Below are positions 7,941 to 15,479 of a stretch of DNA of 33,710 nt, piece after piece. The DNA lies in assembly GCA_045632605.1 (NCBI GenBank), contig JAZQXA010000159.1, positions 1 through 33,710 of the forward strand. Reading direction: 5' to 3'. The notes under the pieces are model-generated. The model ran no database searches. It was not told the origin of the DNA and worked only from the letters and a program-made list of their open reading frames with translations. Source of the DNA: Flemingiibacterium sp045632605. GTDB lineage: Bacteria; Bacillota; Clostridia; Oscillospirales; CAG-272. The position numbers were made by a program, and so were the translations under genes. Position 1 is the stretch's first letter. Every line of letters begins with the position of its first letter.

Positions 7941-8034
7941 GCTTAAATTGCGAAGCCGCCTTGTTCATTGTTTGGTAAAAAAACAGGACAAAATACGATA
8001 AAATGTAAAATAATTTTTATGCCCGCTAAAGGCA

Positions 8035-8063
8035 TTGACATTGGTGGAAGTGTGTGCTAAAAT
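8035..8063 (+). promoter_or_regulatory. SigA promoter of the SLH-transglutaminase gene
   Basis: TTGACA (8035-8040) and TAAAAT (8058-8063) are separated by 17 bp, about 50 bp ahead of the start codon. Confidence 0.85.
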
Positions 8064-8115
8064 TATTTTATAGAGTGTTATAAAACACTGTCATTTTTAC
8101 CGTCGGAGAGCATTA

Positions 8116-9564
8116 ATGAATCGTAAAATCATCGCCTGTATCAGTGCCGCTGCGGCACTCTGCATCACACTTTCAAGCGCTTTTTCTCATGCTGTTTATG
8201 CGGCAGGTACAACCGAAAGTATTCCATCACAAAATCTTCATCCCGAAGCAACAGAAGTAGCGCAAAATACTGTCACATTTCCCGATGTGAACGAAAACGA
8301 CTGGTTCTTCGGCGATGTCACTCGCCTTGTCGAAAAAAATATCCTGCACGGATATTCCGACGGACTTTTTCATCCTGAACGCGAGGTGTCAAATGCCGAA
8401 TTTGTGAAAATGCTGATGATTGCTCTCGACGTTGATGCTTCCGAAACGCTTGACCTTATGCTTTTCGACGAGCACTGGGCATCGGGTTATATTTCGTTTG
8501 CCTATAAGAATGATATTATCACAGACGAAGACCTGATTTCAGGCTTTGACCCGGATGCGCCGATAACACGTGAGGTTATGACGCGAATGACCGTTCTCGG
8601 TCTTGACATTGACCTTGTTCCCGTTGCTGCTCCCTTTTCCGACGGCTCGGACGTATATGCTGACACCGCATACAGAGAATATCTTCTGCGAGGATATCTG
8701 CTCGACAGCGATACACGTGTTTATGACAAAGAGGGGACTGCACTTCGCAGTGAGGCTTCTTCGATAATAACCCGTATTCTCGATTACCGCACTGACCCGT
8801 ATCTTTACAAAAAAGACGTTATCCTCGAAAATGCGGCTCAGGCGGAGCTTAATACCGAGGCGGAGCTGCTTGATATTTTCCATGTTCTCAATCATGAGTT
8901 TATCACGAAATTTACGCTGAAAACAAACGTCCCGTACAGTGTATGGTCAGAGTATTACCGCCATGCTAATGTCATTCATCTCGAGCATTTTCATTCTTCT
9001 TATCTCCACTGCTCGTATGTTTCGGGAAGCAACACCTACAATCTGACCTTTGAATATCTCAACGATATTGAGCTCATGAAGCAGTATCATATCGATACCG
9101 GAGTTGCCGCAAAGAGTATCATTTCCGAAATTATCACGGATGAAATGGACGATTCGGCTAAAGTCAAGGCGATTCACGATTATATTATCTTAAACTGTGC
9201 TTACGATTATGACAATTACGTCAGCTCGACAATACCGTTTGAGGCACGGCTTGCTTACGGTGCGCTTGTTCAGAAGTCGGCAGTCTGCCAGGGATATACT
9301 GCGGCATTTAACCTGCTCTGCAAAGAAGCCGGTATACGCTCGGTTGTCGTTACCGGAACATCCCCGACAAGCCCGGATGTTCACGCATGGAATATGGTAC
9401 TCGCCGACGGAAAGGTATTTTACGTTGATACCACCCACGACGACCCTGTCCCGGATCAGGCGGGTAAGGTTTCGTACAAATACTTTATGCTCACCGAGGA
9501 TGAGATGATAAATCTCGGTTACCTCTGGGACAGAAGCTATTCTAATATCAAATATTTTTACTGA
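8116..9564 (+). CDS. Secreted S-layer homology plus transglutaminase-like protein
   Basis: The 482-residue protein begins with a signal peptide (about 1-29, cleavage near VYAA). Three S-layer homology repeats follow at roughly 55-105, 117-163 and 172-223. The first is the clearest (FPDVNENDWFFGDV, GYSDGLFHPE); the others are degenerate. These domains normally hold proteins on the wall through secondary polymers. The C-terminal half is a transglutaminase/protease-like fold with the expected triad Cys391 (AVCQGYTAAF), His423 (VHAWNMV) and Asp438 (YVDTTHDDP). Such domains may crosslink, cleave or rearrange wall or surface proteins; the real activity is unknown. The gene is monocistronic, with its own promoter and terminator. 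Confidence 0.85.
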   Translation: MNRKIIACISAAAALCITLSSAFSHAVYAAGTTESIPSQNLHPEATEVAQNTVTFPDVNENDWFFGDVTRLVEKNILHGYSDGLFHPEREVSNAEFVKMLMIALDVDASETLDLMLFDEHWASGYISFAYKNDIITDEDLISGFDPDAPITREVMTRMTVLGLDIDLVPVAAPFSDGSDVYADTAYREYLLRGYLLDSDTRVYDKEGTALRSEASSIITRILDYRTDPYLYKKDVILENAAQAELNTEAELLDIFHVLNHEFITKFTLKTNVPYSVWSEYYRHANVIHLEHFHSSYLHCSYVSGSNTYNLTFEYLNDIELMKQYHIDTGVAAKSIISEIITDEMDDSAKVKAIHDYIILNCAYDYDNYVSSTIPFEARLAYGALVQKSAVCQGYTAAFNLLCKEAGIRSVVVTGTSPTSPDVHAWNMVLADGKVFYVDTTHDDPVPDQAGKVSYKYFMLTEDEMINLGYLWDRSYSNIKYFY

Positions 9565-9588
9565 TACAAAGTAAAACCGTTATGCGGA

Positions 9589-9617
9589 GGGAGGCTTATA
9601 GCCTCCCGTTTTATTTT
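9589..9617 (+). terminator. Intrinsic terminator of the SLH-transglutaminase gene
   Basis: A 7-bp GC-rich stem (9589-9595 with 9601-9607) with loop TTATA is followed by GTTTTATTTT. Confidence 0.88.
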
Positions 9618-9659
9618 GTTAAAGGGCATGGGACAGTATTTCACCCGGCTGCCGGGCAT

Positions 9660-9685
9660 AAAAAAGGCGGGAGCAAGCTCCCACC
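9660..9685 (-). terminator. Intrinsic terminator of nrdR
   Basis: Read on the minus strand, a 9-bp stem with one wobble pair (9677-9685 with 9666-9674) is followed by six T residues. Confidence 0.88.
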
Positions 9686-9716
9686 TTTGAAAAGTATAAT
9701 TTATAAGGCTGTGCGG

Positions 9717-10196
9717 TTAAGCTTCACCGCCGGGACGAGATTCCTTCATCTTTTTGAGATTGTTAAGCTCATCAATGAATGCATCCGCCTCGCTGAATTC
9801 ACGGTAGACCGAGCAGAAACGGATATATGCCACATCGTCAAGCTCGCGCAGTCTTGCCATAATTCTCTCGCCGATTTCGACTGTGGAAACCTCAACACGG
9901 TGTCCGTTTTTGAAATCCGCCTCGATACCGGCAACTATGTTTTCCATCTGCTCGTCGGAAACCGGACGCTTCTGACAAGCTTTTTTTATGCCGTTCATTA
10001 TTTTGTCGCGGTCAAACGCTTCTCGGCTGTTATCTCGCTTGCAGACAACCAGCGCCCCGCGCTCCACTGTTTCGTATGATGTAAATCTGTGCTGACAGTT
10101 AAGGCACTCGCGGCGGCGGCGTATACTGCGCTCGTCGTCTATCGGACGTGTGTCAAGTACCTTATCTTCGTTGCATCCACAGATGGGACATTTCAT
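9717..10196 (-). CDS. nrdR: Transcriptional repressor of ribonucleotide reductase genes NrdR
   Basis: The 159-residue protein has an N-terminal zinc ribbon (Cys3, Cys6, Cys31, Cys34 in MKCPICG and RRRECLNC) followed by an ATP-cone starting at KRDNSREAFDRDKI. NrdR senses adenine nucleotides through the ATP-cone and represses nrd operons at paired NrdR boxes. A probable target with two such boxes, nrdD, is in this window at 31201. The frame is open upstream to 10283, but the family starts at MKCPxCG. The promoter predicts a transcript start near 10285, which would leave the longer form almost leaderless, so ATG 10196 is chosen. Its ribosome binding site is weak (AAAGGC). The C terminus ends in a short charged tail. 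Confidence 0.95.
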   Translation of the reverse strand: MKCPICGCNEDKVLDTRPIDDERSIRRRRECLNCQHRFTSYETVERGALVVCKRDNSREAFDRDKIMNGIKKACQKRPVSDEQMENIVAGIEADFKNGHRVEVSTVEIGERIMARLRELDDVAYIRFCSVYREFSEADAFIDELNNLKKMKESRPGGEA

Positions 10197-10291
10197 AGTG
10201 TAAACCAAGCCTTTCTTGTCACCGGCGGTGACGTTCTGACGTAAATCGAAAATGCTCCGAATCTTCAAAAGCCGAAGATTCATCTCTATTT

Positions 10292-10320
10292 ATTATAACA
10301 TACTAAAATAATTTTTTCAA
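10292..10320 (-). promoter_or_regulatory. SigA promoter of nrdR
   Basis: On the minus strand TTGAAA (10315-10320) and an exact TATAAT (10292-10297) have a 17-bp spacer. Transcription starting near 10285 gives a leader of about 90 bases before ATG 10196. Confidence 0.85.
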
Positions 10321-10422
10321 GACCTTTGAGGATTTTTCTCACAATAAATTATCAGAAAAAGCACACGAAATCCTCTTGCCTTGACTATACTGTAATATCA
10401 AATTAAAGGAGGCTTTACAGAT

Positions 10423-11097
10423 ATGGCACCGTTAATCGGTATTACAACTTCATTAAACGGAGAGGGGGACTATTTTCTGCGCCGTCAGTACTGTGCCGCT
10501 GTACTGCGTGCCGGCGGTATTCCGATCATGCTTTTGCCAACGGCAAGACCGGATGCCGTACTCGGCGTTTTAAACGGAGTGATTCTTTCGGGCGGCGGCG
10601 ATATTGCACCGAGGCTCTGCGGCATTGAAGTCTATGACCCGGTACTTCTTTTTGAGGTATCACCCGAGAGGGACGAATATGAGCTTGAGCTTGCCGAGCT
10701 TACATATAAGCGAGGTATTCCGACGCTTGGAATCTGCCGGGGAATACAGATAATGAATGCCGCACTCGGCGGAAGTCTGCACTTCAATATTCCCGGACAC
10801 AGACAGACCCGTTCACGTGAGCAGCCATCACATACGGTGAAAATTACGCCGAAAACGCTGCTTCACCGTTTAATCGGGGAGAACGAGCTTGATGTGAATA
10901 GCTTTCATCATCAGGCGGTGAATGCTCCGGCAAGCCCGTTAACCGTATCGGCGGTATCCGAGGACGGAATAATTGAAGCGCTCGAAGCGGCTGACCGGGA
11001 TTTTTATCTCGGTGTACAGTGGCATCCAGAGCATATGACGGGATATGCCGCAGAGGTGATTTTTGCCGCATTGTGTGCTGCGGCTGTGAGGGGATAG
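10423..11097 (+). CDS. Class I glutamine amidotransferase-like hydrolase (gamma-glutamyl-GABA hydrolase/peptidase C26 family)
   Basis: This 224-residue cytoplasmic enzyme has the PuuD/peptidase C26 layout. The nucleophile is Cys105 in TLGICRGIQ, and His201 and Glu203 come from the motif QWHPEHM. The oxyanion region is SGGGDIAPRLCG, and SFHHQAV is typical of this branch. Relatives hydrolyse gamma-glutamyl bonds, for example of gamma-glutamyl-GABA or folate polyglutamates. No putrescine pathway gene is adjacent, so the substrate is open. It is slightly shorter than the usual 240-250 residues, mainly in N-terminal loops. A good ribosome binding site (AAAGGAGG) precedes ATG 10423. No convincing promoter was found. 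The stop lies four bases from the convergent monophosphatase gene. Confidence 0.85.
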   Translation: MAPLIGITTSLNGEGDYFLRRQYCAAVLRAGGIPIMLLPTARPDAVLGVLNGVILSGGGDIAPRLCGIEVYDPVLLFEVSPERDEYELELAELTYKRGIPTLGICRGIQIMNAALGGSLHFNIPGHRQTRSREQPSHTVKITPKTLLHRLIGENELDVNSFHHQAVNAPASPLTVSAVSEDGIIEALEAADRDFYLGVQWHPEHMTGYAAEVIFAALCAAAVRG

Positions 11098-11101
11098 TTT
11101 T

Positions 11102-11869
11102 TTATTTCTTGTTGAAAAGCGATGAAAAATTCTCGAAAATTGTCGAATTTGAAGCGACGATATGCTGATTCAGCTTTGAAACGGTCAACTCTCCGTCGAG
11201 ATTACTTAATTTTCCGCCTGCCTCGGAGATGATTACCGCGCCAGCCGCAAAATCCCACGGCTTCAAATAACGCCCGAGAAAAGCATCCGCGCGTCCGCAG
11301 GCGACATATGCCAGCGAAAATGCCGCAGAGCCAAGACAGCGTACATCAAGACAGCGTGTGAAAATTTCTCCGGCCTGACAGAGTGCTCTGTCGGCTTCGT
11401 TTTTGAAATATGCGTTGAACTCAAAAAGACCGAGTGCATCGGAAATATTATCTTTATTCGAGCACTCAATCCTCTCACCGTTAAGAAATGCTCCCTTGCC
11501 CTTTTGGGCGGAAAAGACCTCATGGGTGTACGGAATGTAAATGACACCTGTTTTGACCTCGCCGCCTGACCAGAAGGCAAGCGATACACCGCACATCGGC
11601 AGTCCGTGAACAAAATTTGTTGTTCCGTCGATGGGGTCGAGGATGAAATAATCTTTCTCCGCATCAATGTTTGTGTCGCCCTCCTCGGACATGAAGCCGA
11701 CTGTGGGAAACTCCTCGGCGAGCCGTTTGTGCAGAAATTCGGAAATTTCAATATCCGCACGGGTTACATAATCCGCCTCGCCCTTCATACGGACGTCAGC
11801 ACGGTAGTTTTCACTCCAAAAAATCTTATCGGCTTCAAGCACGATATTTATAAGCTGTTCTCTGTTCAT
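11102..11869 (-). CDS. Inositol monophosphatase family protein
   Basis: This 255-residue metal-dependent sugar or inositol phosphatase has the family's metal-binding motifs: EEGD (residues 62-65), DPIDGTTNF (78-86) and a C-terminal WDFAAGAVIISEAGG. Relatives act on inositol phosphates, fructose bisphosphate, 3'-phosphoadenosine phosphates or histidinol phosphate, and the sequence does not choose between them. It has its own consensus promoter. ATG 11869 is preceded by a GAGGT ribosome binding site. It converges with the amidotransferase-like gene with four bases between stops and no recognisable terminator. Confidence 0.88.
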   Translation of the reverse strand: MNREQLINIVLEADKIFWSENYRADVRMKGEADYVTRADIEISEFLHKRLAEEFPTVGFMSEEGDTNIDAEKDYFILDPIDGTTNFVHGLPMCGVSLAFWSGGEVKTGVIYIPYTHEVFSAQKGKGAFLNGERIECSNKDNISDALGLFEFNAYFKNEADRALCQAGEIFTRCLDVRCLGSAAFSLAYVACGRADAFLGRYLKPWDFAAGAVIISEAGGKLSNLDGELTVSKLNQHIVASNSTIFENFSSLFNKK

Positions 11870-11899
11870 GGTATACCTCTTTTGGAAATTTATACTATA

Positions 11900-11928
11900 A
11901 GTATATCACACCGGAAAAAGGTTGTCAA
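11900..11928 (-). promoter_or_regulatory. SigA promoter of the inositol monophosphatase-family gene
   Basis: On the minus strand TTGACA (11923-11928) and TATACT (11900-11905) are spaced by 17 bp. The promoter is back to back with the plus-strand promoter at 11952, with only 23 bp between the -35 boxes. Confidence 0.88.
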
Positions 11929-11951
11929 TATTTGAAAATTTATGTTTTTTC

Positions 11952-11980
11952 TTGACAAGTGCCCGAATATACGATATAAT
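11952..11980 (+). promoter_or_regulatory. SigA promoter of the first zinc-ribbon gene
   Basis: TTGACA (11952-11957) and TATAAT (11975-11980) are exact consensus with a 17-bp spacer. The region resembles the promoter at 13298-13326, including flanking bases (CTTGACAA, CGATATAATTACAGT). Confidence 0.92.
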
Positions 11981-12055
11981 TACAGTTGAGGGGGATGTCT
12001 CCTCTCAAATAAAGCAGTATCGCCTCCCCCCGGCGATGGAAAGAGGTAAAGACTT
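11981..12055 (+). promoter_or_regulatory. Structured leader of the first zinc-ribbon gene (two hairpins)
   Basis: Two hairpins fill the leader. The first is 9 bp with two wobble pairs (11986-11994 with 12000-12008). The second is a 6-bp stem, ATCGCC with GGCGAT (12019-12024 with 12032-12037), around a C-rich loop, immediately ahead of the ribosome binding site AGAGG (12042-12046). The same two-hairpin plan, with different stem bases, precedes the second zinc-ribbon gene. No known riboswitch class was recognised. Confidence 0.6.
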
Positions 12056-13189
12056 ATGAAAAGTTGTCCGAAATGCTTTGCTCAGTGCGATGACAGCGCG
12101 GCATTCTGCAAGTTTTGCGGGATGAAGCTTGATGCGGTACAATCGCAGCAGGAGCAGCAGAGTAATAATAATTACCAACAGCCTGTAAATACTAACTATC
12201 AGCCGCAGATGCAGATGAATAATTATCCGCCGCAGCAGGTATATAACGGTTATCAGCCTCAGGCGAATTACGTTCCGGCAACCGTTCCTCCGGCAACCCC
12301 GGCAATTGGTGTACTTAAAAAAGCGGCGGCTTCTCCGCTGTTTATTATTTCAACAATTGCAGTCACGCTTGTTCTTTTAGTTAATATTATTACCAAGCTG
12401 ATTTATACAAGCGGCGGAATAATTGCTTCGCTTTACAGTATAGCGGATTATTTTGACATCGGCGATTTGTATTATATCATCGGTGAGATTGAATATGAAT
12501 TATATGATATTTTCGGTTCACTGTGGATTTTGGAAGTGGTTGCAAAAGTCGGAACAGTTATCGGTTTGGTTCCAACGGTTTTGGTTACGGTTGGCTTATG
12601 GATGACATTCGCCGCCGGAGTTAATAAGCGCAGTTCCGGTTTTAAAACAACCGGTCTTACTATTCTGAAGGTCATTAACACAATAACCCTTGTTTTTGTC
12701 TGCATCGGTTGGGGGCTCGGCTCGCTGTTTGTTCTGCTTTCAATAAGCGTAGTCGGTTTGACAGGTATATACGGCGGGGGCGTGGCAGTGGCCGTTGTTG
12801 CTTTTCTTCTTGCGGCTGTGTATGCCGTGCTTCAGATTATATATTACGCCAAGATAAACAAGACCATCAATGCGGTAAAATATACTGCCCTTACCGGAAA
12901 CGGAAGCCGTGAGGTTTCAACCTATCTTGCTGTAATATGTTTCATAGCGGCTCTTGGAAATCTGTTTACAATTATTTTGTCCCCGTTAACATCGATCTTT
13001 AACTGCACTGCACTCGTTTGCTTTGGCGTTCTCATTTTCGTATACAGAAACGATATGCATAAGCTTGCATATACTCCCATGCCGCTTAATACTTCTACAA
13101 ATCTGAGCTATAACACTCCTGCTTTTACCACAACTACGAATATTCCGCCAATTCAGAACGATAATACAAGCGGCGGTGATACGTTTTAA
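12056..13189 (+). CDS. Zinc-ribbon membrane protein with Q/N/P/Y-rich linker
   Basis: The 377-residue protein starts with a zinc ribbon (Cys4, Cys7, Cys18, Cys21), predicted to be cytoplasmic. A low-complexity linker rich in Gln, Asn, Pro and Tyr follows (about residues 28-80), then about six hydrophobic segments from residue 88 to about 340, and a Thr/Asn-rich tail. No enzyme motif was seen in the membrane part and the function is unknown. Zinc-ribbon membrane proteins of this kind are common in Clostridia and often uncharacterised. The first 25 residues closely resemble those of the gene at 13404, while the membrane parts differ. It has its own promoter, a structured leader and a terminator at 13213. 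Confidence 0.8.
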   Translation: MKSCPKCFAQCDDSAAFCKFCGMKLDAVQSQQEQQSNNNYQQPVNTNYQPQMQMNNYPPQQVYNGYQPQANYVPATVPPATPAIGVLKKAAASPLFIISTIAVTLVLLVNIITKLIYTSGGIIASLYSIADYFDIGDLYYIIGEIEYELYDIFGSLWILEVVAKVGTVIGLVPTVLVTVGLWMTFAAGVNKRSSGFKTTGLTILKVINTITLVFVCIGWGLGSLFVLLSISVVGLTGIYGGGVAVAVVAFLLAAVYAVLQIIYYAKINKTINAVKYTALTGNGSREVSTYLAVICFIAALGNLFTIILSPLTSIFNCTALVCFGVLIFVYRNDMHKLAYTPMPLNTSTNLSYNTPAFTTTTNIPPIQNDNTSGGDTF

Positions 13190-13212
13190 GGTGGATAAAG
13201 AATAATTTAACG

Positions 13213-13247
13213 AATCGGTGCCATTTTTGCGGCGCCGATTATTTTTT
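13213..13247 (+). terminator. Intrinsic terminator of the first zinc-ribbon gene
   Basis: A 10-bp stem with one wobble (13213-13222 with 13231-13240), an 8-base loop and a trailing ATTTTTT run. Confidence 0.92.
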
Positions 13248-13297
13248 GCCTGATTTGTCGAAAAATAAATTAATTTGATGAAATTTCATGTTTCTTC

Positions 13298-13326
13298 TTG
13301 ACAATAGAGTGTATGTGCGATATAAT
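13298..13326 (+). promoter_or_regulatory. SigA promoter of the second zinc-ribbon gene
   Basis: TTGACA (13298-13303) and TATAAT (13321-13326) are exact consensus with a 17-bp spacer. It is related in sequence to the promoter at 11952-11980. Confidence 0.92.
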
Positions 13327-13403
13327 TACAGTAAGGGAGTCGTTTGACTGCCTAAAATAACTGCATTGCCGCCATATTGCGGCAAAAGAAAGAGGTAAAG
13401 CCT
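13327..13403 (+). promoter_or_regulatory. Structured leader of the second zinc-ribbon gene (two hairpins)
   Basis: The first hairpin has an 8-position stem with one mismatch (13334-13341 with 13346-13353). The second is a 7-bp stem TTGCCGC with GCGGCAA (13366-13372 with 13379-13385). It is followed by GAAAGAGGTAAAG, which is identical to the ribosome binding site region of the first zinc-ribbon gene. Position and order match the leader at 11981-12055 although the stem sequences differ. Confidence 0.6.
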
Positions 13404-13886
13404 ATGAAATATTGTCCCCAATGTAAAGCTCAGTGCGACGACAATGCGGCGTTTTGCACAACCTGCGGCTTTAATTTCGCCGCAGCTCCTCAGGGCGGTC
13501 AGTTCCAGCAGGGCGCTCCCATGTATGCTCCCACACCCGATCCGTATGATCATACCGCAGAGTTCACTGCGAAGGATATCTCCGAGAATAAGGTAGTTGC
13601 AATGCTTGTATATCTCGCAGGCGCTATCGGCATCATAATTGCACTTCTCGTTGGCTCGGCTTCGCCTTATGCGGCTTTCCATGTCCGTCAGGCGCTGAAG
13701 TTCTTTGTTGTTGAAACGCTTGTAACTCTTGTTTCCGCAATTCTTTTCTGGACATTCATTGTTCCGATTGCAGGCGGTATCTTCGCAATTATTCTTTGGG
13801 TTATCAAAATTATCTGCTTCTTCCAGATCTGCGGCGGTAAGGCAAAAGAACCGGCCATCATCCGCGGTCTTGGCTTCCTCAAATAA
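13404..13886 (+). CDS. Zinc-ribbon membrane protein, DUF4870-like
   Basis: This 160-residue protein has an N-terminal zinc ribbon (Cys4, Cys7, Cys18, Cys21), a short Gly/Gln/Pro linker and three or so transmembrane segments from residue 52. The motif SPYAAFHVRQALKFF resembles the SPFxxFHxxQ motif of small DUF4870-type membrane proteins, whose function is not established. The frame extends upstream to a TTG at 13377, but that codon lies inside the second leader hairpin. ATG 13404, with AGAGG nine bases upstream and the same spacing as in the paralogous gene, is the start. Gene and promoter look like a tandem copy of the preceding 5' module joined to a different membrane domain. Confidence 0.85.
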   Translation: MKYCPQCKAQCDDNAAFCTTCGFNFAAAPQGGQFQQGAPMYAPTPDPYDHTAEFTAKDISENKVVAMLVYLAGAIGIIIALLVGSASPYAAFHVRQALKFFVVETLVTLVSAILFWTFIVPIAGGIFAIILWVIKIICFFQICGGKAKEPAIIRGLGFLK

Positions 13887-13918
13887 CTTGAGGCTTTGAG
13901 CTGAATATTATATCTAAT

Positions 13919-13950
13919 CGGTACATTTCAAAATGTACCGGTTTCTTTTT
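13919..13950 (+). terminator. Intrinsic terminator of the second zinc-ribbon gene
   Basis: An inverted repeat of 10 bp (13919-13928 with 13931-13940) is followed by GTTTCTTTTT. Confidence 0.88.
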
Positions 13951-13991
13951 GCAAACAGAATAAAATTTACAGTCTGTTTTCATAACGCTCC

Positions 13992-14020
13992 TTGCTTTAA
14001 AACGGAACTTGTAGTATAAT
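13992..14020 (+). promoter_or_regulatory. SigA promoter of the O-acetylation operon
   Basis: TTGCTT (13992-13997) and exact TATAAT (14015-14020) are 17 bp apart, about 40 bp ahead of ATG 14059. Confidence 0.75.
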
Positions 14021-14058
14021 ATTTTATTATTACAAATCCACCGAAAGGTAACTCCGAT

Positions 14059-15471
14059 ATGGTATTTTCAAGCCTTGAATTTTTGCTTCTTTATCTGAGC
14101 GTTACGCTTTTGATTTATTTTGCGGTACCGCTTCGAGTACGCAATATTGTTTTACTTGCCGTCAGCCTTGTTTTTTACGGCTGGGGCGAGCCGAAATATG
14201 TCTTTCTCATGATGTTTACTATCGCGGTGGACTATATTTTCGGTCTGCTTGTCGAGAGAGCTCATCTTCGCGGAGATGGGCGTGGGGCGAAAACGGCGCT
14301 AATTGCCGCCATTGTAATAAATCTTGCGATACTCGGATTTTTCAAATATTACAATTTCTTTGTTTCAAATCTTCAGATTATTCCCGGATTTGAGGCTATT
14401 CCGCTCTTTAAAGAGGGCTTGCCTATCGGTATCTCGTTTTATACGTTTCAGGCGCTGTCATATGTCATCGACGTTTACCGCATGGATACCGCCGCACAGA
14501 AAAACATTGCATCCTTTGGCGCTTATGTTACACTCTATCCCCAGCTCATTGCCGGCCCGATTGTAAGATATAAGGACGTTGACGACCAGCTTACAGTACG
14601 CGAGCATTCCGTCCCGCTTTTTGCAGAGGGTACACGGACATTTATTGCAGGCTTGTGCAAAAAGGTGCTCCTTGCCAATACTGCCGGTCAGCTTTGGGAG
14701 TATTTCCGCGATGTTCCGGCAGATGAACGAACAGTGCTCGGTGCATGGATGGGAATGATATTATTCTCATTCCAGATTTATTTTGATTTTTCGGGTTACT
14801 CCGATATGGCGATTGGTCTGGGAAAGATGATTGGTTTCCGATTTATGGAGAATTTCAATTATCCTTACATTTCGAAAAGTATTACCGAATTCTGGCGCAG
14901 ATGGCATATTTCGCTCGGAATCTGGTTCCGCGATTATGTTTATATCCCTCTTGGCGGCAACCGTTGCTCGAAATTAAAACAGATACGAAATATTTTCGTT
15001 GTATGGTTTTTAACCGGATTTTGGCACGGCGCAAGCTGGAACTATATTCTTTGGGGACTTTATTATTTCGCGCTTCTCATGGTTGAAAAGCTCTTTCTTT
15101 TCAAGCACCTTGAGCGGCTGCCGGCTTTTGTTTCGAGAATTTATACGCTCTTTTTCGTTCTGTTCGGGTGGCTTTTGTTTGTTTTCGAAGACCTTTCGGC
15201 AGGCGCCGTATATCTCGGAAATATGTTCGGTGTCGGCACGGTTTCGCTTGCAAGCGGACTTGATGTTTATAATCTCGTTCGAAATCTCGCGTTTTTTGCG
15301 ATACTCGTGCTTGCCGCAACGCCGCTCCCGAAAAAGATATACGCGCGTCTTACCGAGCGCTCGGAAGCCGCACGCACAGTTATGGCGATAATCGGAATCG
15401 GCGGAGTGCTTCTGTCGATGGCTTATCTCGTTGATTCGTCGTACAATCCGTTCTTGTACTATAGATTTTGA
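14059..15471 (+). CDS. MBOAT family membrane-bound O-acyltransferase (AlgI/DltB type)
   Basis: This 470-residue integral membrane protein has about ten hydrophobic segments. It carries the family's two conserved histidines: His283 in FWRRWHISLGIWFRDY and the catalytic His323 in GFWHGASWNY. AlgI-type proteins move an acyl group, usually acetyl, across the membrane for attachment to extracellular glycans such as alginate, peptidoglycan or teichoic-type polymers. The partner is the DHHW protein encoded 8 bp downstream, which should complete the transfer outside. No dlt genes are nearby, so D-alanylation is unlikely. The target polymer is not indicated. Confidence 0.92.
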   Translation: MVFSSLEFLLLYLSVTLLIYFAVPLRVRNIVLLAVSLVFYGWGEPKYVFLMMFTIAVDYIFGLLVERAHLRGDGRGAKTALIAAIVINLAILGFFKYYNFFVSNLQIIPGFEAIPLFKEGLPIGISFYTFQALSYVIDVYRMDTAAQKNIASFGAYVTLYPQLIAGPIVRYKDVDDQLTVREHSVPLFAEGTRTFIAGLCKKVLLANTAGQLWEYFRDVPADERTVLGAWMGMILFSFQIYFDFSGYSDMAIGLGKMIGFRFMENFNYPYISKSITEFWRRWHISLGIWFRDYVYIPLGGNRCSKLKQIRNIFVVWFLTGFWHGASWNYILWGLYYFALLMVEKLFLFKHLERLPAFVSRIYTLFFVLFGWLLFVFEDLSAGAVYLGNMFGVGTVSLASGLDVYNLVRNLAFFAILVLAATPLPKKIYARLTERSEAARTVMAIIGIGGVLLSMAYLVDSSYNPFLYYRF

Positions 15472-15479
15472 GGTTTAGT

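Noticed and set aside
10381..10398. TTGACT with nearby TATACT and TAATAT as a promoter for the amidotransferase-like gene.
   Set aside because: No combination gives acceptable 16-18 bp spacing, so no promoter is claimed.
13377..13403. Upstream extension of the second zinc-ribbon protein from TTG 13377.
   Set aside because: The codon lies inside a leader hairpin, has no ribosome binding site, and the paralogous gene starts at the equivalent of ATG 13404.
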